From positions 1,740,348 to 1,804,347 of the forward strand of contig NZ_LFXJ01000005.1 in assembly GCF_001183605.1 (NCBI RefSeq): 64,000 bases of DNA. The letters are read 5' to 3'. Shown here in pieces: positions 8,017-17,384 of this stretch (positions are counted from its first letter, which is position 1; every line of letters begins with the position of its first letter). Below the pieces are notes generated by a model, which saw only the letters and a list, made by a program, of their open reading frames with translations, was not told the DNA's origin and made no database searches. This DNA is from Lysinibacillus xylanilyticus. GTDB taxonomy: Bacteria; Bacillota; Bacilli; Bacillales_A; Planococcaceae. The position numbers were made by a program, and so were the translations under genes.

Positions 8017-9464
8017 TATGAAATCTCTCCTTTATATGGTGGCAACCAGCAAAGTACAGCTGTTCCATAGCCCTCTTTCGATACGAGCTCTACTGTCCCA
8101 CCATGCTTTTCAATTATTTGTTTTGCTATATTTAATCCTAGTCCAGTTCCCCGCTCCCCGGCTTTTGTTCTTGCCGTATCTGCTTGGTACATGGGCTCAA
8201 ATAACTTCTCAATATCCTCTTTTTTTACGCCTTGCCCGCTATTTTGCACAATGATATACATACCATCTTGCTGTTCCTGTGCTGGCGATACAAAATCAAA
8301 GCACCATATTGGACACTTTCCTGCCCTTACGGCTGCTATGCCTATCGTCGTACCTACTGACCCGTAGCGCCAAGCATTACTCATTAAATTGTCGATCACT
8401 CGTTGAAGCTGCTTCGGATGAACTGCATATATCCCCTCTATGTCACAAGTAACTTCAAGCATAAATCCATGATCCTTGCTTAGCTGTTCATAATCAGATA
8501 GTGCCATTTCAAAAAACTCTGCCCCATCTACTGCTAAAAGGTCCAAATTATAGCTTGTAGATTGCAGTAAAGTGTACATTAGTAAATCCTCTAACATATG
8601 CTTCATCGTTTCAGACTTTGTTAAAATAATTTGACTGTACTCGTCCTGCTGTTCTTCCGATAACACCTTGCTTTGTAAAGACTCCGCATATGCTTGAATA
8701 GCTGTAAGAGGTGTTTTCAAATCATGCGAAATACTTGCAATCATTAGCTCCTTCTGCTGTTGTTCAGCTTTTAAATGAGCACGAGCAGTTTCAATTTCTT
8801 CCTGCATGGCAAGAAAGGTTTGAGCAAGTTCACCAATTTCATCTTTTCTTGCCACTAAATTCGATTCCACATGCTCCCCCTTTGCAAAAGCACGCATTTG
8901 CCTCATTAGTTCTTGCAGTGGTCGATTCAATTTGCGATTAAGTAGCAATATAACCGCCATATAAATTAGGAGAAACAATAATATTGCACCGACCAATACA
9001 AACCAAGAACGATTTTCTACTCCCTGTTTCCAGTCCGTCCGAACTAGTTGAATTTCATAAATTCCAAGCAATTCGCCGTTTTGATAAACCGGTTCTTTAT
9101 ACATAAATGCGTTGTACTTTTGTTTTAGTTCATATAGGTTCTTAAAAACTTGTTCTTTCGACGCAAATCTAGTAGTCAACGGATTGGAGGAATACAAAAC
9201 AATACCCGTTTTGGAATAAAGCGTAATAGCTAGCTGATCATTCGTAAAAGTATTAACTTCTTTCAAATCTGCATTTCTTTTATATAATTCAGGATTACCT
9301 ATAACAGATTTTATATCATTAAGCTCTGTCAGCTTTTCAAAATATTCTTCAAAGCTTTTTTCATGATAATAGGCATTAATCCATACATAAAGGCTATAAG
9401 CACCTGTTATCGGTAAAACCATCACAATGAAAAAAGTGATAAGTAACCATGTTTTTATTTTCAT
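8016..9464 (-). CDS. Membrane sensor histidine kinase
   Basis: The 482-residue protein has transmembrane segments at about 7-29 and 157-178 flanking an extracytoplasmic sensor region of roughly 125 residues. These are followed by a HAMP linker (about 180-235), an HisKA domain with the phosphoacceptor His in ASISHDLKTPL, and an HATPase domain with N, G1 (FEP...) and G2 (GERGTGLGLNIAKQI) boxes. It should autophosphorylate and pass phosphate to the response regulator, whose gene overlaps it by ATGA. The downstream LolA-like lipoprotein starts at its stop codon. The signal is unknown. Confidence 0.9.
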   Translation of the reverse strand: MKIKTWLLITFFIVMVLPITGAYSLYVWINAYYHEKSFEEYFEKLTELNDIKSVIGNPELYKRNADLKEVNTFTNDQLAITLYSKTGIVLYSSNPLTTRFASKEQVFKNLYELKQKYNAFMYKEPVYQNGELLGIYEIQLVRTDWKQGVENRSWFVLVGAILLFLLIYMAVILLLNRKLNRPLQELMRQMRAFAKGEHVESNLVARKDEIGELAQTFLAMQEEIETARAHLKAEQQQKELMIASISHDLKTPLTAIQAYAESLQSKVLSEEQQDEYSQIILTKSETMKHMLEDLLMYTLLQSTSYNLDLLAVDGAEFFEMALSDYEQLSKDHGFMLEVTCDIEGIYAVHPKQLQRVIDNLMSNAWRYGSVGTTIGIAAVRAGKCPIWCFDFVSPAQEQQDGMYIIVQNSGQGVKKEDIEKLFEPMYQADTARTKAGERGTGLGLNIAKQIIEKHGGTVELVSKEGYGTAVLCWLPPYKGEIS

Positions 9465-10159
9465 AGCGGTTCACCAATAAATCGATAGCCCTTCCCCCAA
9501 ACAGTCTGTATGTAATAAGGGGTTTTAACTGGATCCTTTAGCTTTTCTCGCAGTGCTTTTATATGTACTGTAACTGTATGTGTGTCATCTACGCTCGCCT
9601 GTTGCCAAATATGCTGATAGAGCTCTTCTTTTGAAAAAGTTTGGCTTGGATTTTTCGAAAGTAGTTTTAACAGAGCAAATTCCTTCTGTGTTAAGGCAAG
9701 CTCTTGGTCATCAAGGCGCGCTGTTTCCTTTTGCCAATCAATTTTTAAGCCGTGTGCAAAGGATGTAACATCTTCTGTTATCTCTTTTTTCGTATAACGT
9801 TTCCAGCGACGTAAGTGTGAGGCTACACGTGCCTTTAACTCCTCTAAGCTAAACGGTTTAGCTATATAATCGTCAGCGCCCTGCAAACCCTCAACCTTAT
9901 CTGACTCTTCCTTACGTGCACTCATCATTAAAATAGGAACATCACTTTCCCAACGAATATTTTGACAAACCGTCAGACCATCCATCTCAGGTAACATCCA
10001 ATCGACTAACACTAAATCGAACGTATCCGCTTGAAAATCCGCTAGCCCTTCAAGTCCTGTTGTTGCCCAAGTAATATGGTAACCCTCCAGCTCAAGCGTA
10101 TCCTTCACAATACGTCCAATCGCCGTATCATCCTCAATCAGTAATAGCTTTTCTTTCAT
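9461..10159 (-). CDS. OmpR/PhoB-family response regulator
   Basis: The protein is 232 residues. The receiver domain (1-115) has the acidic pair in LLIEDD, the phosphorylated Asp in LVLVDWMLPEMDG and the conserved Lys in IAKPFS. The C-terminal winged helix (about 135-230) has the typical LTQKEFALLKLL and VWGKGYRF motifs and binds DNA. The ATG at 10159 has AGGAGG seven bases upstream. A longer in-frame reading up to 10345 runs through the repeat tract and is not coding. It overlaps the cognate kinase gene by four bases. Confidence 0.92.
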   Translation of the reverse strand: MKEKLLLIEDDTAIGRIVKDTLELEGYHITWATTGLEGLADFQADTFDLVLVDWMLPEMDGLTVCQNIRWESDVPILMMSARKEESDKVEGLQGADDYIAKPFSLEELKARVASHLRRWKRYTKKEITEDVTSFAHGLKIDWQKETARLDDQELALTQKEFALLKLLSKNPSQTFSKEELYQHIWQQASVDDTHTVTVHIKALREKLKDPVKTPYYIQTVWGKGYRFIGEPL

Positions 10160-10244
10160 CTGTTTTCCTCCTGTACTAACCTTACTATGTAAAAAGACAT
10201 TTTTTCTGAACTTTATACTTTCTTTATAATTACCATAGATACGG

Positions 10245-10505
10245 CTATCCGTCACTTTTCGGTTTTTATCCGTCGTTCTGACCGGACTTTCCGTCGCCTT
10301 CTTTTCTATCCGTCGTTCTGCCTGGATTATCCGTCGCTTCTCCATCTCTATCCGTCGTTCTGACCATTCTTTCCGTCGCTTCTCCTTTCCATCCGTCGTT
10401 CTGACCGGACTTCCGTCGCTTCTCCATTTCTATCCGTCGTTCGACTGGTCTTTCCGTCGCTTCGCCTTTTCTATCCGTCATTCTGCCCGGACTTTCCATC
10501 GCTCC
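10245..10505. repeat. 21-bp-period tandem repeat tract (CTATCCGTCG type)
   Basis: There are about thirteen consecutive 20-22 bp units that alternate between CTATCCGTCGTTCTGACCGG-like and CTTTCCGTCGCTTCTCC-like forms, giving a 41-42 bp double unit. Units differ from each other at several positions, so this is an older or less homogenised array than the one at 61 kb. It lies about 85 bp upstream of the response-regulator start and just beyond the terminator of the pit operon. Frames crossing it are low-complexity and have no ribosome binding site. Architecture and the TATCC start match the 61-64 kb array. Confidence 0.85.
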
Positions 10506-10546
10506 ACTCGTCTCTTTGCCACGATAAATCCATTTCAAATAAAAAA

Positions 10547-10573
10547 AGGAATGCACATAATTTGTGCATTCCT
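10547..10573 (-). terminator. Terminator of the pit operon
   Basis: An 11-bp perfect stem, AGGAATGCACA/TGTGCATTCCT, has a 5-nt loop and a run of T on the minus strand. It lies 10 bp after the stop codon of pit. Confidence 0.9.
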
Positions 10574-10582
10574 CCCAATATG

Positions 10583-11599
10583 TTAGAAAAATAAACTTAA
10601 TATAAAGTAAATACCTGCAGCCATGACTGCGGAAATTGGCATGGTGATTACCCATGTTGTTATAATTTTACGTGCCATGCCCCATTTAACACCTTTTACA
10701 CGATGCGCTGTTCCTACTCCCATGATAGATGAAGAAATAACATGCGTTGTAGATACTGGTAAGTGAATTAATGTTGCACCGAAGATGATGGATGCAGAAG
10801 CAAGGTCTGCTGCAACCCCGTTTACTGGACGGATTTTCATAATCTTGCCACCGACTGTTTTGATGATTTTATAACCACCTACTGATGTACCAAGACCCAT
10901 CGCACATGCTGCTGCAAAACGTACCCAGAAAGGAATGTCATCTGTGTGATGTAAGCCACCTGCAATTAATGCGAGCGTAATAATCCCCATCGCTTTTTGC
11001 GCATCGTTTGTACCGTGAGTAAATGATTGTAATGCTGCTGTACCAATTTGCATTGTTCGGAAGCCTTTATTCGTTCGATATAAGTTCATATCTTTAAATA
11101 ACACTTTAAATAAAGACATCATTAAGAAACCGCCTGCAAACGCAAGTAATGGTGAAAAAATAAGCGCCTGAAGGATTTTTATAAAGCCACTATAGTTCAA
11201 TACATTAAAGCCGGCAGCTGCAATTGCAGCACCTGCCACAGAACCGATTAATGTATGTGATGAACTAGATGGAATCCCAAAGTACCATGTTACTAAATTC
11301 CATGTAATCGCTGATAATAATGCCGCTAAAATAACGACAGAACCTGTTATATCTCCATCAAAAGAATTTAAGCTGAACGGGTCAACAATATCCTTTGTTA
11401 ATGCTTTCGCTACCCCAACGAATGTAATAGCTCCAACGAAGTTCATAACTGCAGCCATATATACTGCTGTACGTGGCCTCAATGCCCTTGTTGATACAGA
11501 AGTTGCTATCGCGTTGGCTGTATCATGGAAGCCGTTAATAAAATCGAACACAAGCGCGAACATAACGACTAATATTGTTATCAGTAATATCGTATCCAT
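10583..11599 (-). CDS. pit: PiT-family inorganic phosphate transporter
   Basis: This 338-residue integral membrane protein carries the duplicated PiT signatures: GFHDTANAIATSVSTRALRP near the N-terminus and FTHGTNDAQKAMGIITLAL in the second half, plus the GIPSSSSHTLIGSVAGAAIA and PVSTTHVISSSIMGVG segments. PiT proteins carry phosphate, often as a metal-phosphate complex, across the inner membrane using the proton or sodium gradient. Roughly ten hydrophobic helices are evident. The DUF47 partner gene lies 15 bp upstream and should be co-transcribed. Confidence 0.93.
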   Translation of the reverse strand: MDTILLITILVVMFALVFDFINGFHDTANAIATSVSTRALRPRTAVYMAAVMNFVGAITFVGVAKALTKDIVDPFSLNSFDGDITGSVVILAALLSAITWNLVTWYFGIPSSSSHTLIGSVAGAAIAAAGFNVLNYSGFIKILQALIFSPLLAFAGGFLMMSLFKVLFKDMNLYRTNKGFRTMQIGTAALQSFTHGTNDAQKAMGIITLALIAGGLHHTDDIPFWVRFAAACAMGLGTSVGGYKIIKTVGGKIMKIRPVNGVAADLASASIIFGATLIHLPVSTTHVISSSIMGVGTAHRVKGVKWGMARKIITTWVITMPISAVMAAGIYFILSLFF

Positions 11600-11614
11600 T
11601 TCCTACACTCCATC

Positions 11615-12235
11615 TTACGCGTTACGCATAATTATTGTTTCAATTGTGTTTGCTACAGTTTGGCAGTAGTCTGCAATATCTTCAAATTGTTCATATATAC
11701 TCTTGAACACCATGATGCGCATTGGATCCTTTTCTTGAATAAATAATTGCTTCATAGAAGAGCGGAAAATTTCATCACATTCACGCTCATAGTCCTTAAT
11801 TTGAATAGCATGTTTACGCATTTCAACAAGTTTTTTACTATTTAATAGCTCCATTGCCTGGACCATTTCGTCTGTACTTTTCGCAATATATGTTAAAAAT
11901 TGGCGCATCGGCTCTGTCACTTCTGTTAAATTATACATGTCAAAATGAGCAATACAGCCTTCCATACCATCAATAACATCATCTAATTTATTGGCAAGTG
12001 CTAAAATATCTTCACGCTCGATAGGTGTCATAAATGATTTATTTAGCATAACGATAAGTTCGTGAATTAATTTATCTCCACTTGTTTCATATTGCTTCAT
12101 TGTGTCTGCGATTTCTTTTAGTGAATCTATATTTTCAATACGTGCATTATGTGCATAGTAAATACCTTCTTTGACATTTTTAGAAATATTTAATAATGCT
12201 TTGAAAAATGGATCTTGCTTGTTTGAGTTGAACAT
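11615..12235 (-). CDS. DUF47 / Pit accessory protein
   Basis: This 206-residue all-helical cytoplasmic protein resembles the PhoU-like DUF47 family, with recognisable segments NVKEGIYYAHNARIENI, REDILALANKLDDVIDGMEG and ERECDEIFRSSMKQLF. The family is almost always encoded next to PiT transporters and is thought to modulate phosphate uptake. It is the first gene of the two-gene operon. It has a normal ATG; GGAGG is seen upstream. Confidence 0.9.
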   Translation of the reverse strand: MFNSNKQDPFFKALLNISKNVKEGIYYAHNARIENIDSLKEIADTMKQYETSGDKLIHELIVMLNKSFMTPIEREDILALANKLDDVIDGMEGCIAHFDMYNLTEVTEPMRQFLTYIAKSTDEMVQAMELLNSKKLVEMRKHAIQIKDYERECDEIFRSSMKQLFIQEKDPMRIMVFKSIYEQFEDIADYCQTVANTIETIIMRNA

Positions 12236-12606
12236 CGTGTTCCTCCTGTTGAATGAATATTGTCGATTTCTGCAATCATCATAACAAAACTTTCACATAA
12301 TTCTACAGATTTTTAAACATAAACGAGTTGAATTTACAAAAATGTAATATAAAATTTGCCACAATTATTTTTAGGCACATTTCCAAGTTGCAAACGTTGG
12401 AAACTCGATAACAAAAATTATCGATTTTTCTTCAAATATTACCGTTTTTTCTTTCATTTTTATAAAAATACTTGAAAAAACTTTTTTCCCTTCTATTTTT
12501 TTATCGTTATGAATGTTAAGGAATTGTAAACGATATTTACATTCCTGCATTGTCATTTATTACAATCCGCAGTACTGTTATAAGAAAAGTGTAACTTAAT
12601 AAGGAT
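12236..12606. other. Divergent intergenic region, no gene
   Basis: This AT-rich region lies between the DUF47-pit operon and the TSUP gene and should hold both promoters. A palindrome TGTAAA-CGATA-TTTACA lies at 12525-12541, about 80 bp upstream of the TSUP start, and could be an operator. I found no convincing PhoP box or -35/-10 pair. Confidence 0.5.
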
Positions 12607-12621
12607 GTGAGTATCATACAT

Positions 12622-13389
12622 ATGGACATCGATTTACTATCACTTGTAATACTTTTAGTACTTGGCTTTATCGCATCCTTTTTAAATGCGATTGTCGGTG
12701 GCGGAGGATTAATTTCATTACCTGCGCTTTTGGCTGTTGGTTTACCCCCGAGTACAGCGATTGCCACAAACAAACTAGCAAATACAATCAGCAATGGGAC
12801 TAGCATGTTAACTTTTTTACGAGCTGGCAAGGTTGATGTTAAAAAGAATAAGAAAATAATGCCTTTTATTTTTATTGGTTCATTCATTGGTGCATACACC
12901 GTGCATCTCGTATCACCAGCTATTTTAAAGCCTCTAATGCTTGTTATGCTCGTACTAGTAACAGCTTATACGGTTTTCAAAAAAAATTGGGGTCAGCAAC
13001 CCGAAGAGCGGACATTAAGTACTGTGAAGAAAATAGCCTTTATTGGCGCTTTTGCTGCTATTGGCTTTTACGATGGTTTCTTCGGACCTGGCACTGGTTC
13101 TTTTTTTATTTTCCTTTTATTAATGATGGGAAATGATTTCTTGCAGGCTGCGGGTAATGCAAAAGCCTTTAATTTCACATCGAACTTAGCCGCGCTTGCT
13201 ATGTTTTTACTTTTAGGAAAGGTTAATTTTTTATACGGTCTACCTATGGGCTTCGTCATGATTTTCGGTGCGATATTGGGTTCAAAATTTGCGCTGAAAC
13301 GTGGAACAAAAATGATGCGTGTTATTTTTATCATTATGACTTGTACATTAATAGTCAAAAATGCATGGGATTATTTTAGTACCCATTAA
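12622..13389 (+). CDS. TSUP-family membrane permease (TauE/SafE type)
   Basis: This membrane protein of about 255 residues has seven or eight hydrophobic helices. It has the family hallmark NAIVGGGGLISLPALLAVG near the N-terminus and the repeated GFYDGFFGPGTGSFF motif in the second half. TSUP members export or import sulfite, sulfonates or other small organic anions; the substrate is not deducible. The start is uncertain: GTG at 12607 has AAGGA only one base upstream, while the ATG at 12622 has the AAGGATGTGA sequence rather far upstream. It stands alone and is followed by the NhaC gene with its own promoter. Confidence 0.85.
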   Translation: MDIDLLSLVILLVLGFIASFLNAIVGGGGLISLPALLAVGLPPSTAIATNKLANTISNGTSMLTFLRAGKVDVKKNKKIMPFIFIGSFIGAYTVHLVSPAILKPLMLVMLVLVTAYTVFKKNWGQQPEERTLSTVKKIAFIGAFAAIGFYDGFFGPGTGSFFIFLLLMMGNDFLQAAGNAKAFNFTSNLAALAMFLLLGKVNFLYGLPMGFVMIFGAILGSKFALKRGTKMMRVIFIIMTCTLIVKNAWDYFSTH

Positions 13390-13407
13390 GGAAAATCCTA
13401 TCGATTT

Positions 13408-13428
13408 GATTGACAATTTTTATCAATC
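13408..13428. promoter_or_regulatory. Inverted repeat next to the NhaC promoter
   Basis: GATTGA and TCAATC flank a 9-bp centre and end three bases before the -35 box of the nhaC promoter. This is a plausible repressor or activator site, but the motif matches no regulator I can name. Confidence 0.4.
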
Positions 13429-13430
13429 GA

Positions 13431-13458
13431 TTGACAAAATTTATTAGCGTGCTATAAT
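13431..13458 (+). promoter_or_regulatory. Sigma-A promoter of the NhaC gene
   Basis: Perfect TTGACA (13431-13436) and TATAAT (13453-13458) boxes are separated by 16 bp, about 50 bp upstream of the NhaC start codon. The spacer is one base short of the optimum. Confidence 0.75.
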
Positions 13459-13511
13459 TCTTTTAGGCTTCACCGCGTTGAAGCGAAGAAGTAACTAGTA
13501 GGAGGATTAGC

Positions 13512-14894
13512 ATGTTTCGAATAGAAGCAAAGAGTAACCCTCGATTTATCGAGGCAGGCTTTATTATATTTTTAATTATTGCCACGATGGCATTCAGTAT
13601 TGGGTATTTAAAAGCGACACCCCATATACCTATTTTTCTTGTCATTTCACTTTTAATTGCCTATGGATTACTTAAAAAAGTTCCTTTTCGCGAGCTTGAA
13701 TCTGGGATGATTGCTGGTGCAAGTGCTGGACTTGGGGCAGTTTTTATTTTCTTCTTTATTGGTATTTTAATTTCGAGCTGGATTATGGGTGGTACAATTC
13801 CAACACTTATCTACTACGGCTTTTTAACAGTTACACCAAGCTTTTTCTTTGCAATCGTATTTTTGATTTGTAGTATCGTTGGTGTGTCAGTTGGTAGTTC
13901 TTTAACTACTGTTGCAACAGTGGGCGTTGCCTTTATGGGAATTGCCGGTGCAATGGACATTTCTTTAGCGATAACGGCTGGTGCAATTGTTTCAGGAGCT
14001 TTCTTTGGGGATAAAATGTCTCCCCTATCGGATACAACCAATCTTGCATCTGGTACGGTTGGAGTCGATCTTTTCGAGCATATTAAAAATATGGGTTGGA
14101 CAACGATTCCAGCATTCGTCATCTCATTCGTCCTTTATGCAATTTTATCGCCAACAGAAGCAAATACTTCATTTGAAACAGTTGAAAACTTTAAAGAGGG
14201 ATTACTGTCAACTGGACTTATTCATTGGTATACATTATTGCCAATTGTTGTTCTTGTTATTATGACTTTTTATAAAGCGCCTGCACTTATCACACTCGCA
14301 GTTGTATCAATTATCGGTGTTGGACTTGCCTACATACAAGAACCGATTGCACTATCAAATGTCTTTAAAATGCTTTTTGAAGGCTATGTATCTACTACGG
14401 GCAATGAAGACGTGGATGCATTACTGAGCCGTGGTGGTATGAACAGTATGCTATTTACAATTGCCTTAGTCTTATTAGCATTAACAATGGGCGGTTTATT
14501 ATTTACGCTCGGTATTATTCAAAGTATTTTAGCGAAGGTAGAGAGCCTCTTTAAAAGCGCTGGCTCTGTTATTACAGGAGCAGCTATTACGGGGATTGGT
14601 GTTAACACATTAATTGGTGAGCAATATTTATCCATCCTATTAACTGGTGAAGCATTTAAAGCACAGTTTGAGAAAGTAGGACTTGCCCCTAAAAATCTTT
14701 CTCGTGTTATGGAGGACGCAGGTACTGTAGTCAATCCTCTAGTTCCATGGAGTGTTTGTGGTATTTTTATTGCTAGTGTACTAGATATACCAACAACGTC
14801 TTACCTACCATTCACTTTCTTCTGTCTACTCGGACCAATTTTGACGATTATCTTTGGTTGGAGCGGTAAAACATTAACGAAGCTTGAAAAATAA
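13512..14894 (+). CDS. nhaC: NhaC-family Na+/H+ antiporter
   Basis: The protein has 460 residues with about eleven hydrophobic helices. The segments SGAFFGDKMSPLSDTTNLA and GVNTLIGEQYLSILLTGE, and the C-terminal EDAGTVVNPLVPWSVCG, are characteristic of NhaC antiporters (the subgroup also includes malate/lactate exchangers such as MleN). It should exchange sodium for protons across the cytoplasmic membrane, with roles in pH and salt homeostasis. GGAGG lies six bases before the ATG. A strong promoter precedes it and a terminator follows, so it is monocistronic. An organic-acid exchanger function cannot be excluded. Confidence 0.88.
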   Translation: MFRIEAKSNPRFIEAGFIIFLIIATMAFSIGYLKATPHIPIFLVISLLIAYGLLKKVPFRELESGMIAGASAGLGAVFIFFFIGILISSWIMGGTIPTLIYYGFLTVTPSFFFAIVFLICSIVGVSVGSSLTTVATVGVAFMGIAGAMDISLAITAGAIVSGAFFGDKMSPLSDTTNLASGTVGVDLFEHIKNMGWTTIPAFVISFVLYAILSPTEANTSFETVENFKEGLLSTGLIHWYTLLPIVVLVIMTFYKAPALITLAVVSIIGVGLAYIQEPIALSNVFKMLFEGYVSTTGNEDVDALLSRGGMNSMLFTIALVLLALTMGGLLFTLGIIQSILAKVESLFKSAGSVITGAAITGIGVNTLIGEQYLSILLTGEAFKAQFEKVGLAPKNLSRVMEDAGTVVNPLVPWSVCGIFIASVLDIPTTSYLPFTFFCLLGPILTIIFGWSGKTLTKLEK

Positions 14895-14906
14895 GATAAT
14901 AAGATT

Positions 14907-14939
14907 AGTAGCTGATGAATTCGTCAGCTACTTTTTTTC
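14907..14939 (+). terminator. Terminator of the NhaC gene
   Basis: AGTAGCTGA and TCAGCTACT form the stem, followed by TTTTTTTCT. It lies 12 bp after the stop codon. Confidence 0.85.
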
Positions 14940-15153
14940 TATCTATGCTTCGGTATAATTGTAGCTGTCACTTTGCTTTCGATATGGAAGAACGTAGAGC
15001 AATTTGGACAATATGAGGCATGTATTAGCCGATTACAAAAGATTTAACTTTATTGGTCCTCTGAAAGAGAAATTGCGAAGTAAATTTCCTTCTCTAATTA
15101 TTTTATTTCTGTCTCCTGCAATTACAAGAATAGAAAACCATGGGATAGAATGA

Positions 15154-15192
15154 GGGCTGTCACAAAAGTCACTTTTATGACAGCCCTTTTCA
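15154..15192 (+). terminator. Stem-loop terminator between convergent genes
   Basis: GGGCTGTCA and TGACAGCCC form a 9-bp stem with a 15-nt loop; TTTTCATTTT follows on the plus strand. It can stop plus-strand read-through and may also end the minus-strand phosphatase transcript. Confidence 0.65.
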
Positions 15193-15224
15193 TTTTATAT
15201 ATGCACAATAAATGTAAGTGTTTG

Positions 15225-17384
15225 TTATTTAGAAGCAACTTTTATGACTGTTGATTCAATTTTGATTCCAGCCTTGTCTTTAGCTTCAACAGTTAGACTT
15301 GTGCCTGCATTTTGGGCTTCAATCTTCACAGTGAATTTCCCTTTTGAATTTGCTTTTGCTTTCCCTATCAATGTTTTCCCGTTATAAACTTTTACAGTAG
15401 CATCTTTTTCAGTTGTACCTGTAACTGATTTAGATTTTGTTGTTACTTTATTTACTTTAGGAGCATCAGGTGCAGTGAAATCTGGCATATTTGTTAAAGA
15501 AGGCAGACCAGAGATATAACCAATACCACCTGTTTTATTAATACCAATTTGTTCGTCAACAGCTTTAAGTAATTCATCTTTATTAACAGCTGTAATTGAC
15601 TTAGCATCTACTTCATCACCAGGATGCTGGAAATTACTGAAAATGTATGAGAATCCATTGCGGTCATCAGCAGCAAATAATCCAGTTGCTTCCGCTCCTG
15701 CTGGAACAGATAAGACCCGATCTAATTCTTTCGTATCAACGTTATATGCCCATACGTAGTTATTTGTGTGAGCTCCACTATCTTCACCAATAAAGAGTGT
15801 TCTCATTGATTCAGAGTAACTTAAGTTATCTGGATTGGCTACTTTATCTACATTTGCAGTGTTACCAAATGAATCAGCTTGTTTTAAATCTTCACCAACA
15901 ACTAATCCAGACATTGATGGTGCTACATAAGAGCTATGAATAGCCTTTCCTTCGCTATCCTTTTGACCACCTTGCAAATCTAATTGATAAGTTACACCAG
16001 CTTTAATTTTTGGTAATTGAATATGGTCTGCTGGGTCTTTTCCAGTTGAATCTTTTTCCATAGACTTACTTTGATCGGAAATTGCGATATATACTTTTTT
16101 ATCCTTTTCGTTTAGTGCTAAACCTTCCATTTTGTTAAATTCTGTAGTCGCACCTAGAATGGCAGCGTAACGGCGAGTTTCTAGGAAGGCTGCTGCTTTT
16201 TCTTTGCCAGGTTTAAGTTTTAAATACTCAACTTTCCCTTCATTTGAGTATGTTTTAATAGCTGTAAAACCTTCTTTTGGCGCATCCGAAGTTTCAAAAA
16301 TATCATTGAATGTAATGCCGCTATCAATAATAGCTTTCACTTCTTTATCGGTTGCATGTCCTAAATTAATCCATTGTAAATCCCCTGAACCACCGTTTTC
16401 AGTACCAATTTGTTTAAATTTAGCTGCATATAATGTACCTGATGATAAATCTTTTGCTTTGTCGGCCACATACATAAACATTCCTGTATTACCGCCATCA
16501 TCCCCGTAAAAAACAGTTTTGTTATCAGGCATGACTTTCGCTAACTCATGAGAGAAGCGTCCTGTACTATAATGCTTTACAACTGATGTTTTCCCGTTCT
16601 TTTCTACTGTAATTTCAGGAGTGTATCCATAGAAATAAGGATTAGCCTTTGCTTTATCTCCAAAATAGAATTGAGAGAATGTTTCAACTTGACTTCTTAC
16701 TTTCGAAGTTGGATCTAAGAAAAGTCGTGCATCTGGTTCGTACTCTTCAGAACCTAAATGTGTATTCCAAGGAGATAATGATCCGTTACATGGAATCCAA
16801 AGTCCATTTACTGCTGAAAAATCAATTTTTTCTACTTTTACAGGTTTCAATTCACCTGTTTTTTTGTCCTGTTCCAACTCAGTTAAAGACATAGAGGCAG
16901 GAACTAAACCGTATGCTGATTTTCCAGCAGCATCAATGGTTTGATATTCATAATGTGTAACCATATATAGTTTTCCATTAATAGGCATCATTAAGCTATT
17001 TGAATCCGGAGCATCGGAAACAAAGTATTTTCCGTCTGTGCTGCTTGGGTCCTTAATTGGATTTCCTTTTACATCAATTGGTGTACCTGCAGGGATTTTT
17101 TTCCCTTTAACAGTTGCTACCTTATCTTCTGATTTAAATAGGTAGTTGTAGGACAACGGAAATGTTTTTACTTTTCCATTGCTATATTTCACATCAACTG
17201 TTGCGGTTGTATAAGTTTTTACCATTTCTTCAATAGTAGATGGTGCTTTCATTCCATTAAATTTAACAGCCTCTATTGTTATATTTTTCTGAGCATTCAC
17301 CGCTGTCGGTGATAATGCTGGAACTGCAAGAGCTAGGGCAAGTGCTAAAGTAGCACCTTTTTTCACAAGTTTTTTATTAATCAT
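15225..17384 (-). CDS. Secreted PhoX-like (DUF839) phosphatase with C-terminal Ig-like domain
   Basis: This 719-residue exported protein has a signal peptide (about 1-32, ending SPTAVNAQ). The bulk (about 100-630) is the DUF839/PhoX beta-propeller. Recognisable stretches are NGSLSPWNTHLGSEEYEPDA, GRFSHELAKVMPDNKTVFYG, YMVTHYEY and KMEGLALNEKDKKVYIA. PhoX enzymes are Ca/Fe-dependent alkaline phosphatases acting on extracellular phosphate esters. The last 80 residues are a bacterial Ig-like domain (TKSKSVTGTTEKDATVKVYN) of the kind that attaches proteins to the cell wall. ATG at 17384 has AGGAGG eight bases upstream. The nearby pit operon makes a phosphate-scavenging role plausible. Confidence 0.8.
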   Translation of the reverse strand: MINKKLVKKGATLALALALAVPALSPTAVNAQKNITIEAVKFNGMKAPSTIEEMVKTYTTATVDVKYSNGKVKTFPLSYNYLFKSEDKVATVKGKKIPAGTPIDVKGNPIKDPSSTDGKYFVSDAPDSNSLMMPINGKLYMVTHYEYQTIDAAGKSAYGLVPASMSLTELEQDKKTGELKPVKVEKIDFSAVNGLWIPCNGSLSPWNTHLGSEEYEPDARLFLDPTSKVRSQVETFSQFYFGDKAKANPYFYGYTPEITVEKNGKTSVVKHYSTGRFSHELAKVMPDNKTVFYGDDGGNTGMFMYVADKAKDLSSGTLYAAKFKQIGTENGGSGDLQWINLGHATDKEVKAIIDSGITFNDIFETSDAPKEGFTAIKTYSNEGKVEYLKLKPGKEKAAAFLETRRYAAILGATTEFNKMEGLALNEKDKKVYIAISDQSKSMEKDSTGKDPADHIQLPKIKAGVTYQLDLQGGQKDSEGKAIHSSYVAPSMSGLVVGEDLKQADSFGNTANVDKVANPDNLSYSESMRTLFIGEDSGAHTNNYVWAYNVDTKELDRVLSVPAGAEATGLFAADDRNGFSYIFSNFQHPGDEVDAKSITAVNKDELLKAVDEQIGINKTGGIGYISGLPSLTNMPDFTAPDAPKVNKVTTKSKSVTGTTEKDATVKVYNGKTLIGKAKANSKGKFTVKIEAQNAGTSLTVEAKDKAGIKIESTVIKVASK

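Larger units (their letters stand above)
14895..15224. other. Convergent intergenic region
   Basis: No gene was seen. It contains the NhaC terminator and, at its right end, a second stem-loop at 15154-15192. Near 14945-14960 is CTATGCTTCGGTATAATTG, a degenerate relative of the small hairpin found in the dispersed element at 32.1 kb. Confidence 0.55.

Noticed and set aside
10160..10345. N-terminal extension of the response regulator into the repeat tract
   Set aside because: An ATG with AGGAGG at the right distance lies at 10159 and matches the family start; the extension is low-complexity repeat translation.
10266..10655. Open frame over the 10-kb repeat tract
   Set aside because: It overlaps the pit 3' end and its terminator and consists of translated repeats.
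12371..12556. 61-codon minus-strand frame between DUF47 and TSUP genes
   Set aside because: AT-rich Lys/Ile/Phe composition, no ribosome binding site and no similarity that I recognise; lies in a promoter region.
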